Part shown: positions 1 to 7,585 of the stretch, in pieces
Layout of the letters: every line of letters begins with the position of its first letter
Position numbering within the stretch: the first letter of the stretch is position 1
Assembly (NCBI GenBank): GCA_903864375.1
Contig: CAIPFS010000149.1
Coordinates: 1-9,524, forward strand
Direction: 5' to 3'
Origin: an uncultured Verrucomicrobiota bacterium
Lineage (GTDB): Bacteria > Verrucomicrobiota > Verrucomicrobiia > Limisphaerales > UBA9464
DNA: 9,524 bases
Program-made: the position numbers and the translations under genes
Notes under the pieces: generated by a model
The model's input: only the letters and a program-made list of their open reading frames with translations
Told to the model about the DNA's origin: nothing
Databases searched by the model: none

Positions 1-340
1 ATTGCTGGGATCACCACCTATCCCGGTCAAATGGCACCTCGGTGACGAGACTCTTGTCGAACTTCTGGCGGTCCAAGTCAGGCATATCCGCACCGGCGCA
101 GCCCGTGGACCGTCCGCAGGACCGCGGCTCCTGCAAGTCGCTGGTCATTGCTGGGATCACCACCTATCCCGGTCAAATGGCACCTCGGTGACGAGACTCC
201 TGTCGAACCCCTGGCGGTCCAAGTCAGGCATATCCGCACCGGCGCAGCCCGTGGGCCGTCCGCAGGACCGCGGCTCCTGCAAGTCCCTGGTCATTGCTGG
301 GATCACCACCTATCCCGGTCAAATGGTACCTGGGTGACGA
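1..340. repeat. 146-bp tandem direct repeat, two full copies plus a partial third
   Basis: Copies start at 1, 147 and 293. Copies 1 and 2 (1-146, 147-292) differ at 5 of 146 bases; copy 3 matches for 48 bases (293-340) with 2 mismatches and then stops abruptly. The array may continue left of the window. The period is not a multiple of three, so an unbroken plus-strand frame through it changes frame between copies and is not a convincing gene. On the minus strand each full copy holds its own ATG-to-TGA frame of 45 codons (148-11 and 294-157), with 8 bases between the stop of one and the ATG of the next. Each full copy also has a GCAGGA/TCCTGC hairpin (116-134, 262-280). Unit length and lack of unique spacers argue against CRISPR. 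Function unknown. Confidence 0.95.
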
Positions 341-472
341 TCCCCAACACGTCCGCTATCCGAATCAGTCGCAGTTCAATCCGGCCTGACCCCGAGAAAC
401 TCGGGATTCCCCGCTACTGGAGTCACCCACTGCGTCTCAATGAATCGGCCATGGAACCGATCTCGCATCACT
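341..472. other. Spacer between tandem repeat and efflux operon end
   Basis: This stretch of 132 bases separates the abrupt end of the repeat homology from the stop codon of the outer-membrane channel gene. I see no gene in it. A short open frame entering from the channel gene on the same strand is only a shadow. The one structure visible is the small hairpin at 391-405. Confidence 0.6.
391..405 (-). terminator. Small hairpin downstream of efflux operon
   Basis: CCCGAG, a three-base AAA loop and CTCGGG form a perfect six-pair stem about 70 bases past the stop codon of the last operon gene. No T-tract follows it on the minus strand, so it is not a classical intrinsic terminator. It could be a 3'-end stabilising or pausing structure, or chance. 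Confidence 0.25.
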
Positions 473-1921
473 TCATTCGTGGGGTCGCGATTCCCATCCT
501 CCGCCAAGCGCTTTGACCAGGGCCACCAACGCCGCCGCGCGCTCTCCTTCCAATCGGACCACGCTGCGCTCATGCCCAAGCGCCACACTCTGGGCAGTGG
601 CCACCTCCAGGTAGGTCACCAGACCGGCTTCGTACCGATGATTGGCAATCTCCTCGGTTTTTCGGGCGGCGTCCCGCGCGGCCCCTTCCGCCTCCAGTTC
701 GGTGGTCAGGAGTCGTTGGGCTGTCAACTGGTCTTCGACCTCCTGAAAAGCTGTCAACACTTGCGAACGGTATTGGGCCACCGTGGCCGTGTAAATCGCT
801 TCCGCCGAACGGACTGCCGCCTGGTTGCGTCCGCCTGTGAACAACGGCCAGTCGACCGCGGGACCCACCGACCAGAGCCGGCTGGAGGCATCAAACACCG
901 TGCTGGAATGGACACTTTGCAGTCCGGCGAGCCCGTTGATCCGGAACCGGGGGTAATAGGCGGTGCGTGCCAGTCCAATGTCCGCGTTGGCGGCTGCCAT
1001 GCGGCGTTCAGAGGCCGCCACGTCCGGACGCCTCTCGAGCAGTTCGCTCGGCTGCCCACCTCCGACGGATGGGATGGAAAAGAGATAGTTGGTTCGAACC
1101 TCCCAATGGAAGCCCATCGCTGGCCGCCCGGAAAGTGTTGCCAATGCATGCCGGAGACGTGCGGCCTGAAGGGCCACCGCGGGCACCTGCGCCTCGGCGG
1201 CGCGGAGCTGGGTCAAAGCCTGGGAGACGTCGAGGTCTGTGGCGATTCCTCCCTTGCGCCGATTCCGCACCAATTCATAGGCGCGCTGGAAGTCGATCAC
1301 GGTCGCCTCCAACAGGGCAGACTCCAGATCCAGTGACCGCAGCAGGAAGTAATCGATCGCCACCTCTGCCTGGATCGAAAGCCGTGCGAATCCCAGGTCA
1401 TCCGCGTCGGCTTCATACCGAGCGCGCGATCCTTCGACCTGGCGGTGGATACGACCCCAAAGGTCCGGTTCCCATCCGGCCTGGAGGGGAATCATAAAAT
1501 TGTAAAAGGTGTAGCCCTTGCCGGCCGGGTGCCCGTTTTCCGGGGCATTCAGACTTGAACGCTGCCTCACCGCCGACGGAGTTGCCGACAGATGCGGAAA
1601 ATAATCCGACCGCGCGATATCCACATCGGAGGCAGCCGCCTCCAGACGGGCGGCGGCGGCCTGAAGGGATTGATTTTCCGCTTCGGCGTCGGCCTCCAAC
1701 GCGTTGAGCACCGGGTCTCCAAACGTCTTCCACCAGGCAGTCGGTCCCGGCTTCGCCGTTGGATCGGCGGGGTGCCAGGCCACGCCGTTGGTGGTCTCAA
1801 ACTGGACGGGAATCGCGTTGGTTCCCAATGCCTGGGGACGTTGATAGGTCGGACCGATGGTGCATCCTCCCAGCATCAGAACACAGGCCATCACGCAGAC
1901 ACGGAACGGGAGGGCGTTCAT
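473..1921 (-). CDS. RND efflux outer-membrane channel lipoprotein, NodT/OprM family
   Basis: Outer-membrane exit duct of the tripartite pump, of the TolC/OprM fold. The 482-residue length is normal for the family. The N-terminus is a lipoprotein signal with lipobox LGGC and acylated Cys20, followed by the family opening TIGPTYQRP. Family motifs in order: WWKTFGDPVLNAL near 63-75, WEPDLWGRI near 150-158, the second-repeat signature LLERRPDVAASERRM near 294-308 leading into ADIGLARTAYYPRF, then LFTGGR, and YEAGLVTYLEV near the C-terminus. Two OEP repeats of long helices and beta hairpins are therefore intact. Its ATG overlaps the stop of the adaptor gene in an ATGA, implying translational coupling, and it is the last gene of the operon. 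Channels of this family can serve several pumps, but this one is encoded with its own permease and adaptor. No defect is visible. Confidence 0.95.
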   Translation of the reverse strand: MNALPFRVCVMACVLMLGGCTIGPTYQRPQALGTNAIPVQFETTNGVAWHPADPTAKPGPTAWWKTFGDPVLNALEADAEAENQSLQAAAARLEAAASDVDIARSDYFPHLSATPSAVRQRSSLNAPENGHPAGKGYTFYNFMIPLQAGWEPDLWGRIHRQVEGSRARYEADADDLGFARLSIQAEVAIDYFLLRSLDLESALLEATVIDFQRAYELVRNRRKGGIATDLDVSQALTQLRAAEAQVPAVALQAARLRHALATLSGRPAMGFHWEVRTNYLFSIPSVGGGQPSELLERRPDVAASERRMAAANADIGLARTAYYPRFRINGLAGLQSVHSSTVFDASSRLWSVGPAVDWPLFTGGRNQAAVRSAEAIYTATVAQYRSQVLTAFQEVEDQLTAQRLLTTELEAEGAARDAARKTEEIANHRYEAGLVTYLEVATAQSVALGHERSVVRLEGERAAALVALVKALGGGWESRPHE

Positions 1922-3147
1922 GGTTTGGAGTCGGCCTTGCCCGATTCGAGAACCCGCACCGTCATGCCATTCACGAGGGCGTCTGGGGGATTGACGATGA
2001 CCCGGTCTTGAACGGTCACCCCGCGAAGGACTTCGACGGTGGGGCCGAAGTCGCGTCCGAGGACGACCGACTTGAGCGTGACCTTACCGGCGGCATCGAC
2101 CAACCCGACCTGGGGGCCCTCCGCCCGGAAGAGCAGCGCATTGGCCGGCAGCGACACTCCGGCCGCCAATGGGGGAGCGGGAAACCGGACCTGGGCATAG
2201 CTCCCGGCCAGAAGCAAATGCCCGGAATTATCGACCTCCAGTTCCGTCAGCATGGTCCGTGAATCCGGCTCAATTGCCCCGGCGGTGCGGACGACCCGGG
2301 CCTCAAATGTCCTTCCGGGGATCTCCTGAAGCGAAAGTTGGGCAACGGAGTTGGTGGCGATTTCAGGTGCGAGTGCCTGGGGAACGCGAACGAATACCCG
2401 GAGGCGGGAGGTCTGAGCCACCCGAAACAATTCGACTCCCGTTCCAGTAGTCACCAGATCCCCGACATTCACGAGACGACGGGTGATGGTGCCGGCAAAT
2501 GGGGCGGTCACCTGCGCGAAGCCATTTAATTCCTCCAGCCGTCGAACATTGGCACGGGCCGCCTCCACGGTCGCGACTTTAAGGGCGAGGTCAGCCTTTT
2601 TCTCCGCCGCCTCCTGCTCGGCCACCGAGGAGGTTTTCAGGAGCTCGGCCCATCGGATGGCCGTGGTCTGTGCCAGATCCCGGGCGGCTTCGACCTGTGC
2701 CAGTTCGGCCCGGCTGCGGGCCAGCTCCTGGTTGAGCTCGGGCGTGTCAATTTCCGCGAGCAATTGTCCCGCCTCCACATTGGTGCCCAGGTCCACCAAC
2801 CAGCGCCGGACGTACCCGGTGGCCCGGGGATGGATGGGAGCCTCCAGATAGGGTCGCAATTCCGCTGACAACAAGAGAGGCGCAGGCGGAGCGGCGTTGC
2901 TCAGTCCGACCACTGCCACCGTGGGGATGGCCAGGGACTGGGTCGATTCCTCAAGGGCCACTCGCGCCCGCCAGCGCGGAAGGAGGCCGGCGACCACGGC
3001 CAATCCGGCCAGAATCACGGTGACAAAAAACACCACCGCCAGACGCGAGCCCGAGCTGCGTCCACCCAGGCGGCCGGGAACGGAGCCGACCGTTGGGGGT
3101 GTTGTTTCTGCCGCGGGTGGCGATGGGGAACGATCAAACGTGTGCAT
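1918..3147 (-). CDS. RND efflux periplasmic adaptor, HlyD/AcrA family
   Basis: Membrane fusion protein that joins the inner-membrane permease to the outer-membrane channel. It has 409 residues. A Ser/Pro/Gly-rich cytoplasmic N-terminus of about 35 residues precedes one membrane anchor (about 36-56), so it is held by a transmembrane helix rather than a lipid. First half of the lipoyl-like domain is near 103-135 (GYVRRWLVDLGTNVEAGQLLAEID). A coiled-coil hairpin rich in Ala, Glu, Arg and Lys spans about 138-207. The second lipoyl half (VTAPFAGTITRRLVNVGDLV) is near 213-232. The beta-barrel follows from about 246, and the membrane-proximal domain covers about 330-400 and includes LVNGMTVRV. It starts 18 bp after the permease stop and its own stop overlaps the channel ATG. 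No good Shine-Dalgarno sequence precedes the ATG, so coupling to permease translation is likely. Confidence 0.94.
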   Translation of the reverse strand: MHTFDRSPSPPAAETTPPTVGSVPGRLGGRSSGSRLAVVFFVTVILAGLAVVAGLLPRWRARVALEESTQSLAIPTVAVVGLSNAAPPAPLLLSAELRPYLEAPIHPRATGYVRRWLVDLGTNVEAGQLLAEIDTPELNQELARSRAELAQVEAARDLAQTTAIRWAELLKTSSVAEQEAAEKKADLALKVATVEAARANVRRLEELNGFAQVTAPFAGTITRRLVNVGDLVTTGTGVELFRVAQTSRLRVFVRVPQALAPEIATNSVAQLSLQEIPGRTFEARVVRTAGAIEPDSRTMLTELEVDNSGHLLLAGSYAQVRFPAPPLAAGVSLPANALLFRAEGPQVGLVDAAGKVTLKSVVLGRDFGPTVEVLRGVTVQDRVIVNPPDALVNGMTVRVLESGKADSKP

Positions 3148-3165
3148 GGGACAAAGAGGAAACGG

Positions 3166-6100
3166 TCAGCGGCCCAATTCGGCGCTCAAGCTGCCCAGAG
3201 GAAGCGATTTCGGAACCGGGCTTTTTTCGGATTGGATTCGGCGGCGGTGCATGAGACTGAACACCACCGGTACAAAGAACAGGGTCGCCAGCGTGGCCAT
3301 CAACAAACCGCCGATCACAGCCCGACCCAGCGGTGCATTCTGTTCGCCACCCTCACCGAGCCCCAGGCTCATCGGCAACATGCCAATGACCATGGCCAGT
3401 GCGGTCATGATCACGGGACGTAAACGGCCCACGCCTGCATGGATGCCCGCCCCCACCGGGTCGCCACTTGCCAGCAGATTTTCACGGGCAAACGACACCA
3501 CCAGAACCGAGTTCGATGTGGCAACGCCGAGGCACATGATCGCGCCCATCAAGGCGGGAACGCTTAAGGTGGTCTGAGTGAGGTACAGCCCCCAGGCCAC
3601 CCCCGCCAGCGCCGCCGGTAATGCGGAAATGATGATGAACGGGTCCAGCCAGCTCTGGAAGTTCACCACCAGCAGGAGATACACCAAGGCAATGGCTGCG
3701 ACGAGCCCGACACCCAGGCCAAAAAAACTGCTCTTCATGGTGTCCACCTGCCCCCGCACCACCAGATAGCTTCCCCGGGGCAGTTCCTTTTGAATTTTGT
3801 CCATCAACGGCTGGATGTCGCGCATGACCCCGCCGAGATCTCGTCCGCTCACACCGCCGAAAACGTCGATGACCGGTTGGACGTTGTAGTGGGAAACCAC
3901 CGCGGGTCCATTGGTCCTGGAGAAGGTGGCCAGGTTCGCCAGCAACTGCCCGTTGCCATCGCCCGATGCCCCTGCGGTGATCGGAATCCCGCGCAGATCC
4001 TGCAACGACATCATTTCGTGTTCCGGTGCCCGGGCATTGACGAGGTAGCTGATGCCGTTTTTGGGATTGAGCCAGTAGCTGGGTTGCACCTGGCCGCTCC
4101 CGCTTAATCCGAGCAGCACCGAATTGGCCACGTCCCGCTCGGTCAGGCCCATTTCCACCGACTTCGCCCGGTCCACTGCAAAACGAAGCTTCGGTTGATC
4201 CGCAGGCTGTTGAACCCGGACGTCGACGGCTCCGGGCACATGGCGGATCTGATCCGCCAACCGCGCGGCGAGTTCGCGGTTTCGGGCCTGATCGCGTCCC
4301 ACAAATTGAATGTCAAACGGCGCCGGCAAACCAAAGTTCAAGGTCTGACTCACGATGTCGGCCGGCAGAAAGTAAAACAGCGTTCCAGGAAAACGGGCGT
4401 TCAGCTTCGTCCGAAGATGGTCGACATATTCCGGAGTCGGACGATGGCCGGGCTTCAGCGAGACAAGAATATCTGCGTCGCCGGTCCCAATCAGCCCGTT
4501 GTTGCTGTAGCTGAGGCTGATGCCGGACCCCGGGATGCCGATGTTGTCCAGCATGCCGTCGAGTTCTGCTGCCGGAATCTCCCGTTGAATCGCCTGTTCG
4601 ATTTCATCCACCAGACGCGCGGTCTCTTCGATGCGGGTGCCGGTCCGCGCCCGCAGATGCAGCCGGATCTGGCCGGCGTCAACCAAAGGAAAAAAGTCCT
4701 GTCCCAAGAGAAACACCAGTCCGAGGGAGGCCACGCAGCCCGTCAGGAACACGGCGGCCATGCTTCGCCGATGAATCATGCAGGCCTCCAGCCATCCCAG
4801 ATAGCCTTCACGGAAGCGATGGAATCCCCGCTCAAACGACAATTGGAAACGGATGAGGGGTTCCATCAGTCGACTGCTGAAGGACCGAATCTCGCGCCGC
4901 CGTATCAGGGTACCGCCCGTGGTCAGGGCGTCCCGGTCCGCATCCGCAGGAGGATGCTGAATTCCGGGTTGATGCACCCGGCGGTAAAACCACATCACCA
5001 GAGTGGGAATCAGGGTTCGCGAAAGGACATAGCTGGCCAGCATGGCGAAGACCACCGCCTCGGCCAGGGGAACGAAGAGGTATCGGGCCACTCCGCTCAA
5101 AAAAAACATCGGAACAAAAACGATGCAGATGCAAAGTGTCGAGACCAGCGCCGGCAGGGCGATCTCCTGGGCGCCATCGAGAATCGCCTCTTCCAACGGC
5201 TTTCCGAGACCCATCTGGCGATGGACGTTCTCGATTTCCACGGTCGCATCATCCACCAGGATTCCAACAGCAAGGGCCAGTCCGCCGAGGGTCATCAGGT
5301 TGATGGTCTCCCCCAGCGCACTCAGGACCACCAGGGAGCTGAGGACCGATAACGGGATCGAAAGGGCGATGATGACCGTGCTCCGCCAGCTGCCAAGGAA
5401 CAGAAGGATCATTGCCGCCGTCAGAGCCGCCGCGATGACGCCCTCCCGCACCACGCCCTGGATCGCCGCCTGAACGAAAATGGACTGGTCGGCAAATTCT
5501 TGCACCTCCAGGCCCTGCGGCAGCCCTTTGATGATGTTCGGCATGGCGGCCTTCACCCGGGCCACCACCTGCAAGGTCGACGCCGAACCACTTTTCAGAA
5601 TCGTCAGGAGCGCACCCCGAACGCCATTTTTCCGGACCACATTTTGTTGCGGGAGATAACCGTCCCGCACCTGCGCCACCTCGCGCACATAAATGGTCGC
5701 ACCGTTGACCGTCTTGATTGGCAGGTCGTTGAGTTCGTCCAGCACCTTGGGGCTCGAATTTAATTCAATGTCATACTCCGTTGCACCGATCTTGGCCGTG
5801 CCGGAGGGAAGAATGAGATTCTGTGAATTGATCGCTGAAACCACATCCTGAGCCGTCAGATTTCTTGCCTTGAGCGCCGCCAAATCCAAATCGACTGAAA
5901 CCAGTCGCGTCTTGCCCCCGTATGGCCAGGGCACCGCCGCCCCCTGGACGGTCGACAGCCCGATGCGGATGGCATTCTGGCTGATATCGTACAGTTCTTG
6001 TTCGGAAAATCCTTTTCCACCAATGGCATATTGCAGGATGGGGACCGTCGAGGCGTTGTAGCGGATGACCAACGGGGGCGTCTGACCAGGAGGTGCCTGC

Positions 6101-6453
6101 CGCAGGATGGTCTGGGCAATGGCCGTCACCTGGGCCACACCGCCGTCAACAGAGGCTCCCTGACGCAAAAAAACCTTGATGATGCCGACCCCGTTATAGG
6201 CGGTTGATTCGATGTGATCGATGTCGTTGACCGTGGCGCTTAAGGCTCGTTCATGGAGGTAAACCAGACGTTGCTCAACCTCCTGGGCACTCAGTCCGGC
6301 ATACTGCCAGACCACGCTGATGACCGGGATTTCAATGGCCGGGAAAATGTCGATGGGAGTCCGCAGCAGCACCAGCGGCGTCGCCAGCAACAACAGCAAG
6401 GCGGCCACCACAAAGGTATAGGGCCGACGGAGAGCTAGTTTGACGATCCACAT
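3166..6453 (-). CDS. RND efflux permease, AcrB-like (HAE1-type)
   Basis: Inner-membrane proton-driven pump, 1095 residues, slightly longer than the usual 1030-1050. Twelve membrane helices are visible: TM1 about 11-31, TM2-6 about 337-485, TM7 about 563-583, TM8-12 about 910-1067, with two large periplasmic porter/docking loops between TM1-2 and TM7-8. TM4 carries GILVDDATVEIENVHR, with Asp401-Asp402 matching the AcrB proton-relay pair and the hydrophobe/amphiphile rather than the heavy-metal subfamily. In TM10 the segment GVATSNSVLVVSFAREN has Ser980 where AcrB has Lys940. Part of the extra length is a polar cytoplasmic loop between TM6 and TM7 (about 490-530). First gene of the permease-adaptor-channel operon, transcribed away from the LysR gene. 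The start is the first Met, giving the expected short N-terminus before TM1; no strong ribosome site precedes it. Substrate unknown. Confidence 0.96.
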   Translation of the reverse strand: MWIVKLALRRPYTFVVAALLLLLATPLVLLRTPIDIFPAIEIPVISVVWQYAGLSAQEVEQRLVYLHERALSATVNDIDHIESTAYNGVGIIKVFLRQGASVDGGVAQVTAIAQTILRQAPPGQTPPLVIRYNASTVPILQYAIGGKGFSEQELYDISQNAIRIGLSTVQGAAVPWPYGGKTRLVSVDLDLAALKARNLTAQDVVSAINSQNLILPSGTAKIGATEYDIELNSSPKVLDELNDLPIKTVNGATIYVREVAQVRDGYLPQQNVVRKNGVRGALLTILKSGSASTLQVVARVKAAMPNIIKGLPQGLEVQEFADQSIFVQAAIQGVVREGVIAAALTAAMILLFLGSWRSTVIIALSIPLSVLSSLVVLSALGETINLMTLGGLALAVGILVDDATVEIENVHRQMGLGKPLEEAILDGAQEIALPALVSTLCICIVFVPMFFLSGVARYLFVPLAEAVVFAMLASYVLSRTLIPTLVMWFYRRVHQPGIQHPPADADRDALTTGGTLIRRREIRSFSSRLMEPLIRFQLSFERGFHRFREGYLGWLEACMIHRRSMAAVFLTGCVASLGLVFLLGQDFFPLVDAGQIRLHLRARTGTRIEETARLVDEIEQAIQREIPAAELDGMLDNIGIPGSGISLSYSNNGLIGTGDADILVSLKPGHRPTPEYVDHLRTKLNARFPGTLFYFLPADIVSQTLNFGLPAPFDIQFVGRDQARNRELAARLADQIRHVPGAVDVRVQQPADQPKLRFAVDRAKSVEMGLTERDVANSVLLGLSGSGQVQPSYWLNPKNGISYLVNARAPEHEMMSLQDLRGIPITAGASGDGNGQLLANLATFSRTNGPAVVSHYNVQPVIDVFGGVSGRDLGGVMRDIQPLMDKIQKELPRGSYLVVRGQVDTMKSSFFGLGVGLVAAIALVYLLLVVNFQSWLDPFIIISALPAALAGVAWGLYLTQTTLSVPALMGAIMCLGVATSNSVLVVSFARENLLASGDPVGAGIHAGVGRLRPVIMTALAMVIGMLPMSLGLGEGGEQNAPLGRAVIGGLLMATLATLFFVPVVFSLMHRRRIQSEKSPVPKSLPLGSLSAELGR

Positions 6454-6490
6454 GGCGGAAGCCTGAGTCGAAGTTTTTTGACCGTGTACA

Positions 6491-6519
6491 ATTGACCCCG
6501 AATCTCGAGCGGGGCCAAT
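6491..6519. promoter_or_regulatory. 29-bp inverted repeat in divergent control region, candidate LysR operator
   Basis: Arms ATTGACCCCG and CGGGGCCAAT are complementary at 9 of 10 positions around a nine-base centre. It lies between the divergent permease and LysR starts, 38 bp from the permease ATG, where a LysR-family regulator would be expected to bind. The symmetric centre does not give the classical T-N11-A spacing. An unrelated repeat or attenuator hairpin is the alternative. Confidence 0.45.
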
Positions 6520-6537
6520 ACAAGTTTGCTCCCGGAT

Positions 6538-6556
6538 TGAGACTCATAGAGTATCA
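6538..6556. promoter_or_regulatory. 19-bp inverted repeat just upstream of the LysR start
   Basis: TGAGACTC and GAGTATCA pair at 7 of 8 positions around an ATA centre. The site ends 5 bases before the LysR ATG, so a bound protein would block initiation. Autorepression by the regulator is a reasonable inference; alternatively it is a leader hairpin that limits translation. Confidence 0.35.
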
Positions 6557-6561
6557 GTCCG

Positions 6562-7464
6562 ATGGAGCTGCGTCACCTGCGATATTTTGTGGCCGTCGCC
6601 GAGGAGCTGAATTTTCGTCGCGCGGCTGAACGGCTGCACCTGGCCCAGCCACCGTTGTCGGCCCAAATCAAGGCTTTGGAGACGGAATTGGGGGTCCGGC
6701 TGTTCGAGCGGTCGACGCGCAGTGTTCGACTCACCGAAGCAGGACGGATACTACTGGACGAAGCCCGACAGGTTTTGCTCTCCGCGCGTCAGGCGGAGCA
6801 GCGAACCCGGCAGGTGGGTTTGGGGCTTCAGGGGACCCTTCGGATTGGCATTATCGCCCCGTCCGCCAATGCCTGGATGGCTTCCGTTCTTCGGGAATTC
6901 AGGCAATTGTACCCCGGGGTGAAGCTGGCGCTTTTCGATTTGGTGAGCACCGACCAGCTCCGCCGCCTGCGGGACGACGAATTGGACGTGGGTGTCCTCC
7001 GGCCCCCAGTCCATTCCCTGGAGCTGGAGTATCAATACGTTGAGGAATCGAGGCAGGTGCTGGCAGTTCCGACCGGTCACCGCCTGGCTTCCAAGCCCGA
7101 AATCGTCTGGACGGACTTCCATGACGAAGCCCTTGTATTGATTGATCCCGGATTGCAACACGGGTACTACGACCGTTTTTTTCAAGCGTGCGCCCAGGCG
7201 GGTGCCGTGCCCCGTCCCGCGCAATTCGCCAATGATATTCAGACCAAAATGTGGCTGATCTCCGCCGGGTTTGGCATCGCTCCCACCACGGCCTCCCTGG
7301 CGGAAATCAGCCGTCCGGGATTGACCTACCGGGAGCTGCCTCCCGGAATGCCGATGGTCCGATCAGCATTGGTCTGGAAACGAAACAACGATTCCCCTGC
7401 GGTCCAGGCTTTGGTTCAACTCATGCTGGCCAGGCGTCAGTCGCTGGGCGGATCGACCGATTGA
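6562..7464 (+). CDS. LysR-type transcriptional regulator, probable controller of the efflux operon
   Basis: Full-length LysR-family protein of 300 residues. The winged helix-turn-helix occupies about 1-60 and is near consensus: ELRHLRYFVAVAEELNF, then RAAERLHLAQPPLSAQI as the HTH, and LGVRLFERSTRSVRLTEAG as the wing. A linker helix (about 60-85) leads to the periplasmic-binding-protein-like effector domain (about 90-295). The N-terminus resembles the BenM/CatM class, but the effector cannot be inferred. It is divergent from the RND operon across 108 bp, the standard arrangement for a LysR regulator acting on its neighbour, and two inverted repeats lie between the genes. The ATG was chosen because it gives the family-typical M-E-L-R-H-L start; no clear Shine-Dalgarno sequence is present. 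Confidence 0.95.
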   Translation: MELRHLRYFVAVAEELNFRRAAERLHLAQPPLSAQIKALETELGVRLFERSTRSVRLTEAGRILLDEARQVLLSARQAEQRTRQVGLGLQGTLRIGIIAPSANAWMASVLREFRQLYPGVKLALFDLVSTDQLRRLRDDELDVGVLRPPVHSLELEYQYVEESRQVLAVPTGHRLASKPEIVWTDFHDEALVLIDPGLQHGYYDRFFQACAQAGAVPRPAQFANDIQTKMWLISAGFGIAPTTASLAEISRPGLTYRELPPGMPMVRSALVWKRNNDSPAVQALVQLMLARRQSLGGSTD

Positions 7465-7585
7465 TGTGGCCATGAAGATCATTGGAAAAGCCGTGGGTTG
7501 GATATTCTCGCCCCCGCCCCCGCCAATTTCCGTGGCGAAGGTCATCCTTTGATGGGAAATCCGCCGAATTCCGTACAACATTTTC

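Noticed and set aside
2..337. Plus-strand open frame of 111 codons through the tandem repeat
   Set aside because: The 146-bp period changes the reading frame between copies, so the translation does not repeat in register, and no domain is recognisable.
1..340. Possible CRISPR array
   Set aside because: Units are 146 bp and abut directly with no variable spacers.
440..1336. Plus-strand open frame of 298 codons
   Set aside because: It lies antisense to the well-supported outer-membrane channel gene and has no family features; it is a byproduct of GC-rich codon use.
4195..5352. Plus-strand open frame of 385 codons
   Set aside because: Antisense to the RND permease, low-complexity Gln/Arg/His-rich composition, no domain or ribosome site.
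7472..7552. 26-codon ORF just after the LysR stop
   Set aside because: Proline-rich, no ribosome site and no recognisable product; more likely the decayed or non-coding lead-in to the membrane protein.
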